Assembly: GCF_023703325.1 (NCBI RefSeq)
Contig: NZ_JAMQGM010000016.1
Coordinates: 1-64,000 of the forward strand
Length of the DNA: 64,000 nucleotides
Reading direction: 5' to 3'
Source of the DNA: Streptomyces meridianus
GTDB taxonomy: Bacteria; Actinomycetota; Actinomycetes; Streptomycetales; Streptomycetaceae
Under the pieces are notes generated by a model. It made no database searches. It worked only from the letters and a program-made list of their open reading frames with translations, and was not told the DNA's origin. Of this stretch, positions 21,851 through 30,467 are shown one piece after another (positions within the stretch are counted from its first letter, which is position 1; every line of letters starts with the position of its first letter). A program made the translations under genes and the position numbers.

Positions 21851-22663
21851 GTGAGCAACCGGACGGTGGTCGCCGTGTCCGACGGGCCGGTGACGAGACT
21901 CGGCCGGCTCGTCCTGGCCGGCGAGGTGGTCGACGACGAGCCGATCATGCCGTCGAGCCTGCGCGTGATGGACGCCTACGTCCTGTCCGTGCTGCTCGCC
22001 GGGGAGGGCCGGTACCGCGATGCCGAGGGCCGCGACGAGCGGATCGGGCCCGGGGCGCACACGATCGTTCCGCCCGGTGTCCCGCACACCTACGGGACGG
22101 CTCCCGGGCAGCGGTGGACGGAGTTGTTCGTGGTGTTCACCGGGCCGCTGTTCGACTCCCTGGCCGGTGCGGCCGGGCTCGACGTCGCCGGCCCCCGCTA
22201 CCCGCGCCCGGTTCCCCCGATCGAGGCGCTGCGCGGCGTGCTGCGGACGCCGCCCCGCTCGCGGCGGGCGGCCGAGCACCAGCTTCTCGCGCTCACCGAC
22301 TGGCTGCTGGACACCGAGGACGCCGGCGAGGGCCCCTCCGGCGGCCGGTTCAGCCCGGAGATCGAGGAAGCCGTCGGCCGGCTGGCGGACGACCTGACCG
22401 GCAGCGTGGGCCTGCGGGATCTCGCGGCCGCAGCGGGCCTGACCTATGACAGCTTCCGGCGCCGGTTCGCCGCCGAGGTCGGTCAGACGCCGTCCGCGTT
22501 CCGCAGCGCGCGCCGGCTCGAGACGGCGGCCACACTGCTCCGGCTCACCGACATGACCCACCGCGAAATCGCACGAACCCTCGGATTCGCCGACGAGTTC
22601 CACCTCTCCCGCAGGTTCCGGGCGCACTTCGGTGTCCCTCCGCGCGAATACCGCAGGTCCTGA
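21851..22663 (+). CDS. AraC family transcriptional regulator
   Basis: A 270-residue regulator with an N-terminal cupin-like ligand domain (GPGAHTIVPPGVPHTYG near residue 75). The C-terminal double helix-turn-helix (about 170-270) begins VGLRDLAAAAGLTYDSFRRRF and ends with the typical FADEFHLSRRFRAHFGVPPREYRRS. Such proteins usually activate adjacent catabolic genes when they bind a sugar. The GTG at 21851 is the first start giving a normal N-terminus; no strong ribosome-binding site is seen, so a leaderless message is possible. It is divergent from the PhyH-bicupin-ROK operon, its most likely target. The GH39 operon downstream on the same strand has its own operator. Confidence 0.9.
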   Translation: MSNRTVVAVSDGPVTRLGRLVLAGEVVDDEPIMPSSLRVMDAYVLSVLLAGEGRYRDAEGRDERIGPGAHTIVPPGVPHTYGTAPGQRWTELFVVFTGPLFDSLAGAAGLDVAGPRYPRPVPPIEALRGVLRTPPRSRRAAEHQLLALTDWLLDTEDAGEGPSGGRFSPEIEEAVGRLADDLTGSVGLRDLAAAAGLTYDSFRRRFAAEVGQTPSAFRSARRLETAATLLRLTDMTHREIARTLGFADEFHLSRRFRAHFGVPPREYRRS

Positions 22664-22734
22664 GGGCTTCTGCCGGTCCTCTCCCGGGACGGGAGCCGCC
22701 CTCCGAACCGCAACATCTGCCCCGCGCAGCTCTC

Positions 22735-22763
22735 TTGACACGCCGCCTGCGGTGGGGTGGGGT
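22735..22763 (+). promoter_or_regulatory. Candidate promoter of the GH39-GH39-GH13 operon
   Basis: A perfect consensus -35 box TTGACA (22735-22740) is followed after 17 bases by TGGGGT (22758-22763), a weak -10. The LacI-type operator at 22770-22781 lies immediately downstream, where it would overlap the transcription start and block initiation. The -10 match is poor, so the exact start is uncertain. Confidence 0.4.
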
Positions 22764-22769
22764 ACTCCA

Positions 22770-22781
22770 GAAACCGGTTTC
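22770..22781. promoter_or_regulatory. LacI-type operator upstream of the GH39 operon
   Basis: GAAACCGGTTTC is a perfect 12-bp palindrome with the central CCGG step typical of LacI-family operators. Including the next base it reads GAAACCGGTTTCA, identical to 13 bases of the operator beside the LacI gene at 44631-44644. It lies 74 bases before the first GH39 start. Sharing between two loci in one window makes a real regulatory site likely. Confidence 0.75.
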
Positions 22782-22855
22782 ACGGCAGGAAACAGCTGGC
22801 CTTCGTGAGCGTCCGGGACCGAGGAAGACGTCTGTGAACGACCCCTGGAGGACCG

Positions 22856-24730
22856 ATGGGCACCAGCACCGAGCACACCGCCGAGACCGGAGCGGACGAC
22901 GGGAACCGGCCGACCGCCCGCGAGGACTGGGAGCAGCGGATCTCCACCCGGTCCGACCTCCGCGAGACCGCACCCATCCCCGACCTGCCACCTCCCGGCG
23001 GGCTGGCGCTCGTTCCGGGAACCGGCCATGTCACCCTGCGCTGGGAACCCGTCGAGGGCGCGGTCGGCTACATGGTGCACCGGGCCCCGGCCGGGTCGCC
23101 GCGTGAAGACCTCAAGCCCGTCGACCACCTCGGCGGCGACGTGCTCTCCGTCCCCGAGACCTGGTACGTCGACACCACGGGCGAGCCGGGCGTCTCCTAC
23201 GACTACGCCGTCGCCTCGGTGCCCACCGTCACCGTGACCTGCGCCGTCGGCGAGACGGTGAACGGCGCCTCCCTCAAGGCGGAGGGGGACGCCCCGCAGG
23301 TCGTGCTCGGCGTCGACACCAGCGCCGCGGGCGAGCCGCTTCCCCGCCCGTGGCAGCCGATGATCGGCAGCGAGCGGCTCAGCCAGCTGCTGTGCACGGA
23401 TCTGTCCGGTGGCCGGGAGATCGGCGCCGAACTCGAGGCCGCGCTGCGCCGGGTGCACGACGAGATCGGTGTCGGCACCGTTCGCGCGCACGCGATCCTC
23501 CACGACGACCTCGGTGTCTACCGCGAGGTCGACGGCGAGCCCGTCCACGACTTCACGCGGATCGACCAGGTCTACGACAAGCTCATGGAGATCGGCCTGC
23601 GCCCGTGCGTCGAACTCGGCTTCATGCCGCGCGACCTGGCGAGCGACCCCGAGCGCATCGTCTTCGAGTACGGCGGCCTCATCTCCCCGCCCAAGGACTG
23701 GGATCGCTGGGCCGGCCTGATCAGCGCCCTGGTGCGGCACCTGATGGACCGCTACGGCGAGGAGGAGGTGCTCGGCTGGGACTTCGAGGTCTGGAACGAG
23801 GCCAACCTCGAGGTGTTCTGGTCCAGCACCCGCGACGAGTGGATGAAGCTGTACGACGTCACCGCCGCCGCGGTGAAGGCCGTCGACCCGCGGCTCGCGG
23901 TCGGCGGACCGTCCTCGGCCGCGGCCGGCTGGGTCGACGAACTCCTCGAGCACACCAGCCGCTCCGGCTCGCCCGTCGACTTCGTCACCACGCACACCTA
24001 CGGCAACGCCCCGCTGGACCTGCGGCCCACCCTGGCGCGCTACGGCAGCACCGCGCGGATCCTGTGGACCGAGTGGGGCGTCACGCCCACCCACTTCAAC
24101 CCGGTCAACGACAGCGTGTCCTCCGCGACGTTCCTGCTGCACGGCATGCGCTCGGCTGCGGGAAGGCTCGACGCCCTGTCGTACTGGGTGGCCAGCGACC
24201 ACTTCGAGGAGCTGGGCCGTCCGCCGCGGATGCTGCACGGCGGCTTCGGCCTGATCACCGTGGGCGGCATCGCCAAGTCCCGCTACCACGCGCTGTACCT
24301 GCTGTCCCGGCTCGGCGAGACCCAGCTTCCGGTGACCGCTGAGGGCGACGGCGCGGACGGGCTCGTGCAGAGCTGGGCCTCCCGCCACGACGACGGCTCG
24401 CTGACCGTCCTGCTCTGGAACCACACCCTCGACCAGGGCAAGTCCGCCGGCGACGCCGCCCTCGCCCGCACGGTCCGGCTGCGGCTGGACGGGCTCGGTG
24501 CCGGCGCCACCGCCGAGGTCACCCGGCTCGATGCCGACCACGGCGACGTCACCACCCTCGCCGCACGGCTCGGTGTCGGCGACTGGCCGACCGACGAGCA
24601 GTGGGACGCCCTGCGCGCCGCCGACACGCTGACGGCCGAGCCGGCGGCCCTCGAGCAGGCCGATGGCGCGGCCGTCATCGAGGTCGCCCTGGCCCAGCCC
24701 TCGGCGGTGCTGGTGAGGGTGAGCGTCTGA
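22856..24730 (+). CDS. GH39-like glycoside hydrolase, copy 1
   Basis: A 624-residue clan-A glycosidase resembling GH39 beta-xylosidases. An N-terminal beta-domain (about 45-160, fibronectin-III-like) precedes the TIM barrel. The acid/base glutamate is Glu315 in WNEAN, and the nucleophile is Glu406 in WTEWGVTPTHF. No signal peptide is present, so the enzyme acts in the cytoplasm on imported oligosaccharides. ATG 22856 follows TGGAGGACC. It is first in an operon with a diverged tandem copy and a GH13 enzyme, and a LacI-type operator lies 74 bases upstream. Substrate is unknown; xylosides, or glycosides related to the GH35 locus at 44.8 kb, are candidates. Confidence 0.82.
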   Translation: MGTSTEHTAETGADDGNRPTAREDWEQRISTRSDLRETAPIPDLPPPGGLALVPGTGHVTLRWEPVEGAVGYMVHRAPAGSPREDLKPVDHLGGDVLSVPETWYVDTTGEPGVSYDYAVASVPTVTVTCAVGETVNGASLKAEGDAPQVVLGVDTSAAGEPLPRPWQPMIGSERLSQLLCTDLSGGREIGAELEAALRRVHDEIGVGTVRAHAILHDDLGVYREVDGEPVHDFTRIDQVYDKLMEIGLRPCVELGFMPRDLASDPERIVFEYGGLISPPKDWDRWAGLISALVRHLMDRYGEEEVLGWDFEVWNEANLEVFWSSTRDEWMKLYDVTAAAVKAVDPRLAVGGPSSAAAGWVDELLEHTSRSGSPVDFVTTHTYGNAPLDLRPTLARYGSTARILWTEWGVTPTHFNPVNDSVSSATFLLHGMRSAAGRLDALSYWVASDHFEELGRPPRMLHGGFGLITVGGIAKSRYHALYLLSRLGETQLPVTAEGDGADGLVQSWASRHDDGSLTVLLWNHTLDQGKSAGDAALARTVRLRLDGLGAGATAEVTRLDADHGDVTTLAARLGVGDWPTDEQWDALRAADTLTAEPAALEQADGAAVIEVALAQPSAVLVRVSV

Positions 24731-26535
24731 TGTCCGGGGGCGCCATACCGCCGGCCTCCGTGCACGTCGTCTCCGGCGTCGGCCAGGTCACGCTGACCTG
24801 GCCGGCCGCCGACGACGCGGTGGGCTACGTCGTGCACCACGGCGAGAGCCCCGACACGCTGGCGCCCCTCGACCACGGGGGCGGTGACCTGCTGGTCGTC
24901 CCGTGCCGGCCGTATGCCGACGCCCGCCGCACGGCGGGTGGCTGGTACGCGGTGGCGAGTGTCCGCAGCATCGAGGAGGGCTGCGGTGCGCCGGGGGAGC
25001 CCGTGTTCGCCGAGCCGCTGCCCCGTGATCCGTCCGGGCCCGCCCCCGAGGTGGTCGTCCGGGTGGACGTCGCCGACCGCCGCGGCGAGCTGCCGCGTCC
25101 CTGGCGGACCTGCATCGGCAGCGAGCACCTGAGCCACCTGCTGTGCGAGGAGGAGAGCGGCGGGCGCCCGATCGGCGCGGAGTCCGTCGCTGCGCTCGTC
25201 CGGGTGCACGGTGAGCTCGGGGTCCGCCGGGTGCGGGCGCACGGCACCCTCGGTGACGACATGGGTGTCTATCGCGAGGACACGGACGGCACGCCGCTCC
25301 ACGACTTCACCGGCCTCGACACGGTGCTGGACACCGTGCTCTCCACCGGCATGCGGCCCGTTCTCGAACTCGGCTTCACACCACGGGCGCTGGCCGACCG
25401 GCCGCACCACGAGATCACCGCGGCGGGACTCTCGAACCCTCCCCGCGACCTGGAGCACTGGACCGGCCTCGTGGAGGCCTTCGTCACCCACCTCCGGGAG
25501 AGGTACGGCGACGAGGAACTCGCCCGCGGCTGGGTGCTCGAGGTCTGGAACGAGCCGAATCTCGGCTGCTTCTGGGCCGGTGACCAGGACGACTACCTGC
25601 GCCTGTACGACGCGACCGCCGCCGCCGTGCGCCGGGCCCACCCGACGCTGCCCCTCGCCGGTCCGGCGACCGCGGCGGTCGGCTGGCTCGACGCCGTCCT
25701 GGAGCACGTCGGGAACTCCGGCGCGGACCTCGACATCGTCACCCCGCACGCCTACGGCATCCCGCCGCTGGACTTGCGGCCCGTCCTGGAGCGACACGGC
25801 AAGCCGGACACCGCCGTGTGGTGGACCGAATGGGGACCGACCCCGACCCACTTCGCACCCGTCAACGACCACCCCTGGACCGTGCCGTTCACCGCCCGCG
25901 GCATGCTGACCGCCGCCCGCACCGGGGCGTCCGTGGCCTGCTGGGTCTCCAGTGACCACTTCGAGGAGCTGGGCCGCCCGCCGGGCCTGGTGCACGGAGG
26001 GTTCGGCCTGCTCAGCGTCGGCAACCTCGCCAAGCCCCGCTTCTGGGCGCTCTACGCGCTGGAGCAGCTGGGCGACGAGGAGATCGGGGTGCGGGTCTCA
26101 GGTGACGGCGCCGACTCGCTGGTGCAGGGCTGGGCCGGTGCGGATCCGGCCGCCGCGGACGGCACCGGCCGGCTGGCGGTCACCGTCTGGAACGGCACCC
26201 TCCAGCAGCACGACTGGGCCGAGGAACGCGACGACCTTCGCCGCGTCGTCCGCATCGAGGCGGCGGGCCTGCCCGCGGGCCGGTACGCCGTGCGCCACCG
26301 CCGCGTCGACCCCGACCACTCGCACCTCGCCCGGCACGCCGCCGACCTCGGGGTGGAGCAGTGGCCGGACGAGCAGCAGTGGAAGGAACTGGTCGCACGC
26401 GACGTCATGGCCGAACTTCCGCACGAGCCCGTGGAGGTTGCTTCCGACGGGACCGCGATGCTGGAGCTGGACCTGCCGACCAGCGCCCTCAGCCTCATCG
26501 AGCTGATCCCCGTCGACCCGGAGGCGACGGCATGA
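24730..26535 (+). CDS. GH39-like glycoside hydrolase, copy 2
   Basis: A 601-residue paralogue of the preceding enzyme, aligned along nearly its whole length (shared LPRPW, IGSE, HDFT, LELGF and HFEELGRPP segments). The acid/base is Glu275 in WNEPN and the nucleophile Glu367 in WTEWGPTPTHF. It lacks about the first 40 residues of copy 1 and any signal peptide. ATG 24730 shares one base with the upstream TGA stop, so translation is coupled. Tandem duplication followed by clear divergence suggests that the two enzymes cleave different linkages or positions of the same glycan. Confidence 0.82.
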   Translation: MSGGAIPPASVHVVSGVGQVTLTWPAADDAVGYVVHHGESPDTLAPLDHGGGDLLVVPCRPYADARRTAGGWYAVASVRSIEEGCGAPGEPVFAEPLPRDPSGPAPEVVVRVDVADRRGELPRPWRTCIGSEHLSHLLCEEESGGRPIGAESVAALVRVHGELGVRRVRAHGTLGDDMGVYREDTDGTPLHDFTGLDTVLDTVLSTGMRPVLELGFTPRALADRPHHEITAAGLSNPPRDLEHWTGLVEAFVTHLRERYGDEELARGWVLEVWNEPNLGCFWAGDQDDYLRLYDATAAAVRRAHPTLPLAGPATAAVGWLDAVLEHVGNSGADLDIVTPHAYGIPPLDLRPVLERHGKPDTAVWWTEWGPTPTHFAPVNDHPWTVPFTARGMLTAARTGASVACWVSSDHFEELGRPPGLVHGGFGLLSVGNLAKPRFWALYALEQLGDEEIGVRVSGDGADSLVQGWAGADPAAADGTGRLAVTVWNGTLQQHDWAEERDDLRRVVRIEAAGLPAGRYAVRHRRVDPDHSHLARHAADLGVEQWPDEQQWKELVARDVMAELPHEPVEVASDGTAMLELDLPTSALSLIELIPVDPEATA

Positions 26536-28061
26536 GCGGAACCGCGCCCTGGTGGCGCGACGCGGTGATCTACCAGGTGTACCTGCGCAGCTTCGCCGAC
26601 TCCGACGGAACCGGAACCGGTGATCTGCGCGGTGTGATCGCGGGCTTGGACCACCTCGTCGAGCTCGGCGTCGACGCGCTGTGGCTCAACCCGTTCTACG
26701 TCAGCGGCGAGGCGGACGCCGGGTACGACGTCATCGACCACCGGGCCGTCGACCCCGCCATGGGCACCCTCGGCGACGTCGACGAACTGCTGGCCGAGGC
26801 ACACGCCCGCGGCCTGCGGGTGGTCGGTGACGTGGTCGCCAACCACACCTCCGCACACCACCCGTGGTTCGAGGAGGCCCGGTGCGGCGGCCCCGGGCAT
26901 CCGGCCCGCGCCCGCTACCACGTGGCGCCCGGCCGGGACGGCGGACCGCCCTCGGACTGGCCGTCGCTGTTCGGCGGGCCCGCCTGGGAGCCGTTCGGCG
27001 ACGGCGAGTGGTACCTGCACCTCTTCGACGTCGAGCAGCCCGACCTCAACTGGGACCACCCCGAGGTGATCGCCGACATCGAGCGGACCGTCCGCTTCTG
27101 GCTCGACCGGGGTTTCGACGGGCTGCGCTTCGACGCGGCCGGAGCCTTCGCCAAGGCCTCCGGCTACCCGCCGCTGCCACCGGGGGAGCGTCACCCGGGC
27201 GACGACCACCCCTACAGCGACCGTCCCGAAGTGCACGAGATCCACCGGCGGTTCGCCCGGCTGCTCGCCGAGTACCCGGATCGGTTCGGTGTCGCCGAGA
27301 CCTGGGGCCCGGCCTGGATCGGCGAGCCCTACATTCGCCCGGACGAACTTCAGCAGGCGTTCGCCATGGACCTGGTGTTCACCCGGCTCGACGCCGGGGC
27401 GATGGGCCTGGTGGTCCGCGACTACCTGGACGCCGCGGCCCGGCAGGGGCGGCGGCCGGCCTGGCCGCACGGCAACCACGACGTCACCCGCGCCGCCACC
27501 CGCTGGGGGCGCGAGGGTTCCCTGGCGGTGCTGTTCCTGCTGCTCGCCCTGCCCGGCGCGACCTACCTCTACGCGGGTGACGAACTTGCTCTGCCGGAGG
27601 TCGAGCTCGCCGAAGAGGATCTGTGTGATCCCACCTGGTGGCGTTCCGGCGGCGCCGAGCGCGGCCGGGACGGCGCGCGCGTCCCGCTGCCCTGGGCCCG
27701 GAGCCGGGACGGCAGCCATGGTTTCTCCCCAGCCGGGTCGAACAGCCCCGCCTGGCTGCCGCAGCCACCCGGCTGGGGAGATCTCGCCGTCGAGGCACAG
27801 TGCGCCGATCCGGTCTCACCCCTGCACACCGTGCGGGCGGCGATCGCGGCCCGGAAGGATCTGCGCGACGCCCCGTGGCCGCAGTGGCTGCCCATCGAGG
27901 ACGGCGTCCTCGCCTTCCGCCGGGGAGACGTCACCTGTGTGCTGAACACCGGTGACAGGCCGCTGGACCTGGACGGCTACGGCTCCGAACTGCTCTGCTC
28001 CAGCCGCGCGTTGGACGGACAGGGGCGACTGCCTGGCCCGGGTACCGCCTGGCTGCGGTAG
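26532..28061 (+). CDS. GH13 alpha-amylase family glycosidase
   Basis: A 509-residue intracellular GH13 enzyme of the oligo-1,6-glucosidase/alpha-glucosidase type. All four conserved regions are present: DVVANHTS; GLRFDAAGAF with nucleophile Asp201; VAETWG with acid/base Glu256; and GNHDVTR with transition-state stabiliser Asp317. It opens with WWRDAVIYQVYLRSFADSDGTG, the standard family start, and has no signal peptide. ATG 26532 overlaps the GH39 stop by four bases (ATGA). It probably cleaves alpha-glucosyl units released together with the products of the two GH39 enzymes, under the same LacI-type control. Confidence 0.92.
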   Translation: MSGTAPWWRDAVIYQVYLRSFADSDGTGTGDLRGVIAGLDHLVELGVDALWLNPFYVSGEADAGYDVIDHRAVDPAMGTLGDVDELLAEAHARGLRVVGDVVANHTSAHHPWFEEARCGGPGHPARARYHVAPGRDGGPPSDWPSLFGGPAWEPFGDGEWYLHLFDVEQPDLNWDHPEVIADIERTVRFWLDRGFDGLRFDAAGAFAKASGYPPLPPGERHPGDDHPYSDRPEVHEIHRRFARLLAEYPDRFGVAETWGPAWIGEPYIRPDELQQAFAMDLVFTRLDAGAMGLVVRDYLDAAARQGRRPAWPHGNHDVTRAATRWGREGSLAVLFLLLALPGATYLYAGDELALPEVELAEEDLCDPTWWRSGGAERGRDGARVPLPWARSRDGSHGFSPAGSNSPAWLPQPPGWGDLAVEAQCADPVSPLHTVRAAIAARKDLRDAPWPQWLPIEDGVLAFRRGDVTCVLNTGDRPLDLDGYGSELLCSSRALDGQGRLPGPGTAWLR

Positions 28062-28168
28062 GGGCGGCGCAGGCGATGCCCGGCCCAGTGGCACGAGGAC
28101 GCGGGGGTCGGGCAGCCACCGATACGCGGATCCCGGACGTTCGACAGGGTCCGGTAGGAGGGTGGAGG

Positions 28169-28360
28169 CGCTACCCAGGAGCCCAGCAGGGGACCGCGTG
28201 ACAGCCACTCGCCGGGCTGATCCGGCCAGTTCACTGGACAGCCGTCGCGCGCATGGACCTCCGCGAGGACCCGCACGCACTCCTCAACGTAGCCATGAGA
28301 CCTCTGCCGGACCCAGCGGCTCGGCCTCTCGTCCGGCACCCCGGAGCTTTCGATGTTCAC
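28169..28360 (-). pseudogene. Truncated N-acetyltransferase fragment
   Basis: The minus strand encodes about 64 residues (VNIESSG near 28360 to LLGSWVA near 28169) that look like the N-terminal part of a GNAT acetyltransferase: RQRSHGYVEECVRVLAEVHARDG then VNWPDQPGEWLS. After that the frame continues into sequence without GNAT features, and no acetyl-CoA motif follows. A GTG is at 28360, but there is no clear ribosome-binding site. The rest of the 435-base gap between the GH13 and CGNR genes (28062-28496) shows nothing else. I read it as a decayed remnant. Confidence 0.55.
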
Positions 28361-28496
28361 TGGGGCATGGGAACACAGACCACAAGTCACAACCAGCCAC
28401 TTTCGATACAGGCCCCGGTGGTGCCGGTTGGGGTGCACCCCACGTGACAGATGTGTCGCAGGCGTGGGGCCAATTTGGATGTACCGAGCGTAACGA

Positions 28497-29072
28497 TCAC
28501 TCCGATGACCCGGCGTTCTTGCGCTGGTTGGCAGCGAAACGCGCCTTCTTCTGACGATTCCCGCACGTGTTCATATCGCACCATCTGCGGGTGCGACTTC
28601 GGCTGGTGTCGAAGAAGGCGGCTCGGCAGGTTGGTGATGCACACAAGGCCAAGCTTCCGTCTCGTTCGCCCGCGATGATGCTGATCGCGTCGGCGGCGAT
28701 CACGCCGAGGGCATCTTCCACGCAGGAAGCCGAGCTGAGCCTCCATTGCCGCTTGCCCTCGGGCGTCAGGATCACCGCCGCCTGACCCTGAACGCTGCAG
28801 TCATTGATGGCTTGGACGGCGGACGCAGGGAGAGCGTCCTGGATCGCGGCCGCTGTCGCGGCGGTGTGAATCGACTCCCTCAGTTCCCGCGCGAGGTCGA
28901 GCTGGGCAGTGGTGCAGGACTCCACGGTGAGGCCGTACACCGCCAGCCAGTCGACGAGTCGGTGCGGCGTGGGGATGCGCTCCACAGCGTCGCCATGACG
29001 CTCCGACAAAGTCCCCGTGAAACTGGTCGCCAGCACGGCACCGAGGCGAAAGTCAGGGAATGCGGTACGCAT
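28497..29072 (-). CDS. CGNR zinc-finger (ABATE domain) transcriptional regulator
   Basis: A 191-residue protein with an N-terminal ABATE-type stress-sensor domain (about 1-140). A C-terminal CGNR zinc finger follows: CASPTCRAAFFDTSR, then RRWCDMNTCGNRQK, giving two Cys-x4-Cys pairs. Proteins with this layout are presumed one-component regulators; the ligand is usually unknown. The start at 29072 follows AAGGTGG. It is divergent from an epoxide hydrolase with 98 bases between the starts, so that gene is the likely target. GC content here is visibly lower than in the rest of the window, which may mark recent acquisition of the pair. Confidence 0.85.
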   Translation of the reverse strand: MRTAFPDFRLGAVLATSFTGTLSERHGDAVERIPTPHRLVDWLAVYGLTVESCTTAQLDLARELRESIHTAATAAAIQDALPASAVQAINDCSVQGQAAVILTPEGKRQWRLSSASCVEDALGVIAADAISIIAGERDGSLALCASPTCRAAFFDTSRSRTRRWCDMNTCGNRQKKARFAANQRKNAGSSE

Positions 29073-29170
29073 GGAACCACCTTAGCTGGTTGCGCGCAGC
29101 ATGAAGGCATAGTAGAACCGCCACAGCCGGTTCACGGTCGTAGCCGGTTCCGCGATGGCCAGGAGGTCTC

Positions 29171-30343
29171 ATGCCCCGTCCAGCCGGCGACGTGCAGGCA
29201 TTCGAAGCCCACGCAACCGACGCCGACCTCGACGATCTGCGCGCGCGACTGGCAGCGGCGCGGCTGCCGGAGGCCGAGACGATTCATCGCGCCGCACCCG
29301 GCCCTCGCCGATGGGAACAGGGCGTTCCCCTCGCCGACCTCGTCGATGTCGTGAACTACTGGCGCACCGGGTACAACTGGCGGCCGTTCGAGGAGCGCCT
29401 CAACCGGATCGGCCAGTTCCGCACGACCATTGACGATCTGGGAATCCACTTCCTGCACCGCCGATCCACACGTGCAGATGCCACTCCTCTGATCATGACG
29501 CACGGCTGGCCGGGCAGCATTGCCGAGTTCGTCGATGTAGTGGACGAGCTGGCGGATCCGAAGGAGGCGGACGCGCCGGCGTTCCACGTCGTGGCCCCGT
29601 CGCTGCCAGGTTTTGGTTACAGCGACAAGCCGGCCACCACCGGGTGGGGAACCGAGAAGATCGCGGCCGCATGGGTCGATCTGATGGAAAGGCTCGGCTA
29701 CAGCAAGTTCGTAGCCCACGGCGGTGACTGGGGAGGGAACATCACCACGGTTCTCGGCGGCAGGTTCCCCGCGCACGTTCTCGGCATCCACACATTGTTC
29801 GCGGAGGCGCCGCCCGGGTTGACAACGGACGGGCTGACGACGGTCGAGCACAAATGGGCCGAGGAGACCCGCGATTTCTGGCGCCACCGCGCGGCGTACG
29901 CGAAGCAGCAGGCGACCCGGCCGCAGACCATCGGCTACTCGCTCGTCGACTCGCCGGTCGGGCTTCTCGCCTGGATCCTCGACAAGTTCGCCGAGTGGTC
30001 GGACACCGAAGACAGCCCGTTCGAGACGATTTCCAGAGACCGCATTCTCGACGACGTCACCCTGTACTGGCTGACGCGGACCGGCGCATCGGCGGCCCGC
30101 ATTTACTACGAAAGCCACAACTCGCTGGACCCGGAACTACGGGTCGACGTCCCGTCGGCAATCAGTATGTATCCCCGTGACATCGAGAAGTGTCCGCGCC
30201 CCTGGGCGCAGGAGCGGTACCGACAAATCGTCCGATGGAGGTCACCCGAGGCCGGGGGACATTTCCCGTCGCTGGAGGTTCCCGAGTATTTCGTCAAAGA
30301 CCTGCAGGATGGCCTCGCGGCAGTGATGGACGCCAATCGGTGA
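29171..30343 (+). CDS. Epoxide hydrolase (EHN domain, alpha/beta hydrolase)
   Basis: A 390-residue microsomal-type epoxide hydrolase that opens epoxides to diols. The N-terminal EHN lid (about 8-110) includes YWRTGYNWRPFEERLNRIGQF. The HGWPGSIAEF oxyanion motif precedes the nucleophile elbow GGDWGG, whose aspartate forms the alkyl-enzyme ester. Later tyrosines around YYESHN and the C-terminal histidine in GGHFPSLE complete the site. ATG 29171 has an excellent AGGAGG upstream. It is divergent from the CGNR regulator. Actual substrate is unknown; detoxification is the usual guess. Confidence 0.92.
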   Translation: MPRPAGDVQAFEAHATDADLDDLRARLAAARLPEAETIHRAAPGPRRWEQGVPLADLVDVVNYWRTGYNWRPFEERLNRIGQFRTTIDDLGIHFLHRRSTRADATPLIMTHGWPGSIAEFVDVVDELADPKEADAPAFHVVAPSLPGFGYSDKPATTGWGTEKIAAAWVDLMERLGYSKFVAHGGDWGGNITTVLGGRFPAHVLGIHTLFAEAPPGLTTDGLTTVEHKWAEETRDFWRHRAAYAKQQATRPQTIGYSLVDSPVGLLAWILDKFAEWSDTEDSPFETISRDRILDDVTLYWLTRTGASAARIYYESHNSLDPELRVDVPSAISMYPRDIEKCPRPWAQERYRQIVRWRSPEAGGHFPSLEVPEYFVKDLQDGLAAVMDANR

Positions 30344-30467
30344 AATCGGCTCGGCGACTCGGAACTCAGCGACCCCGGGTGCATCAGTCCCCCGAGATCG
30401 CTCGCCGGGCAACCGCCACCTCATACGGAGAACACCTCGGGCCGCTTCCGTCGACAACGCGGGCGGC

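Noticed and set aside
21773-24541. Minus-strand open frame of about 920 codons across the AraC and GH39 genes
   Set aside because: Shadow frame; it would remove the shared promoter and operator region and has no recognisable domain.
29132-30118. Minus-strand frame opposite the epoxide hydrolase
   Set aside because: The plus-strand epoxide hydrolase has full catalytic motifs and AGGAGG; the minus frame has neither.
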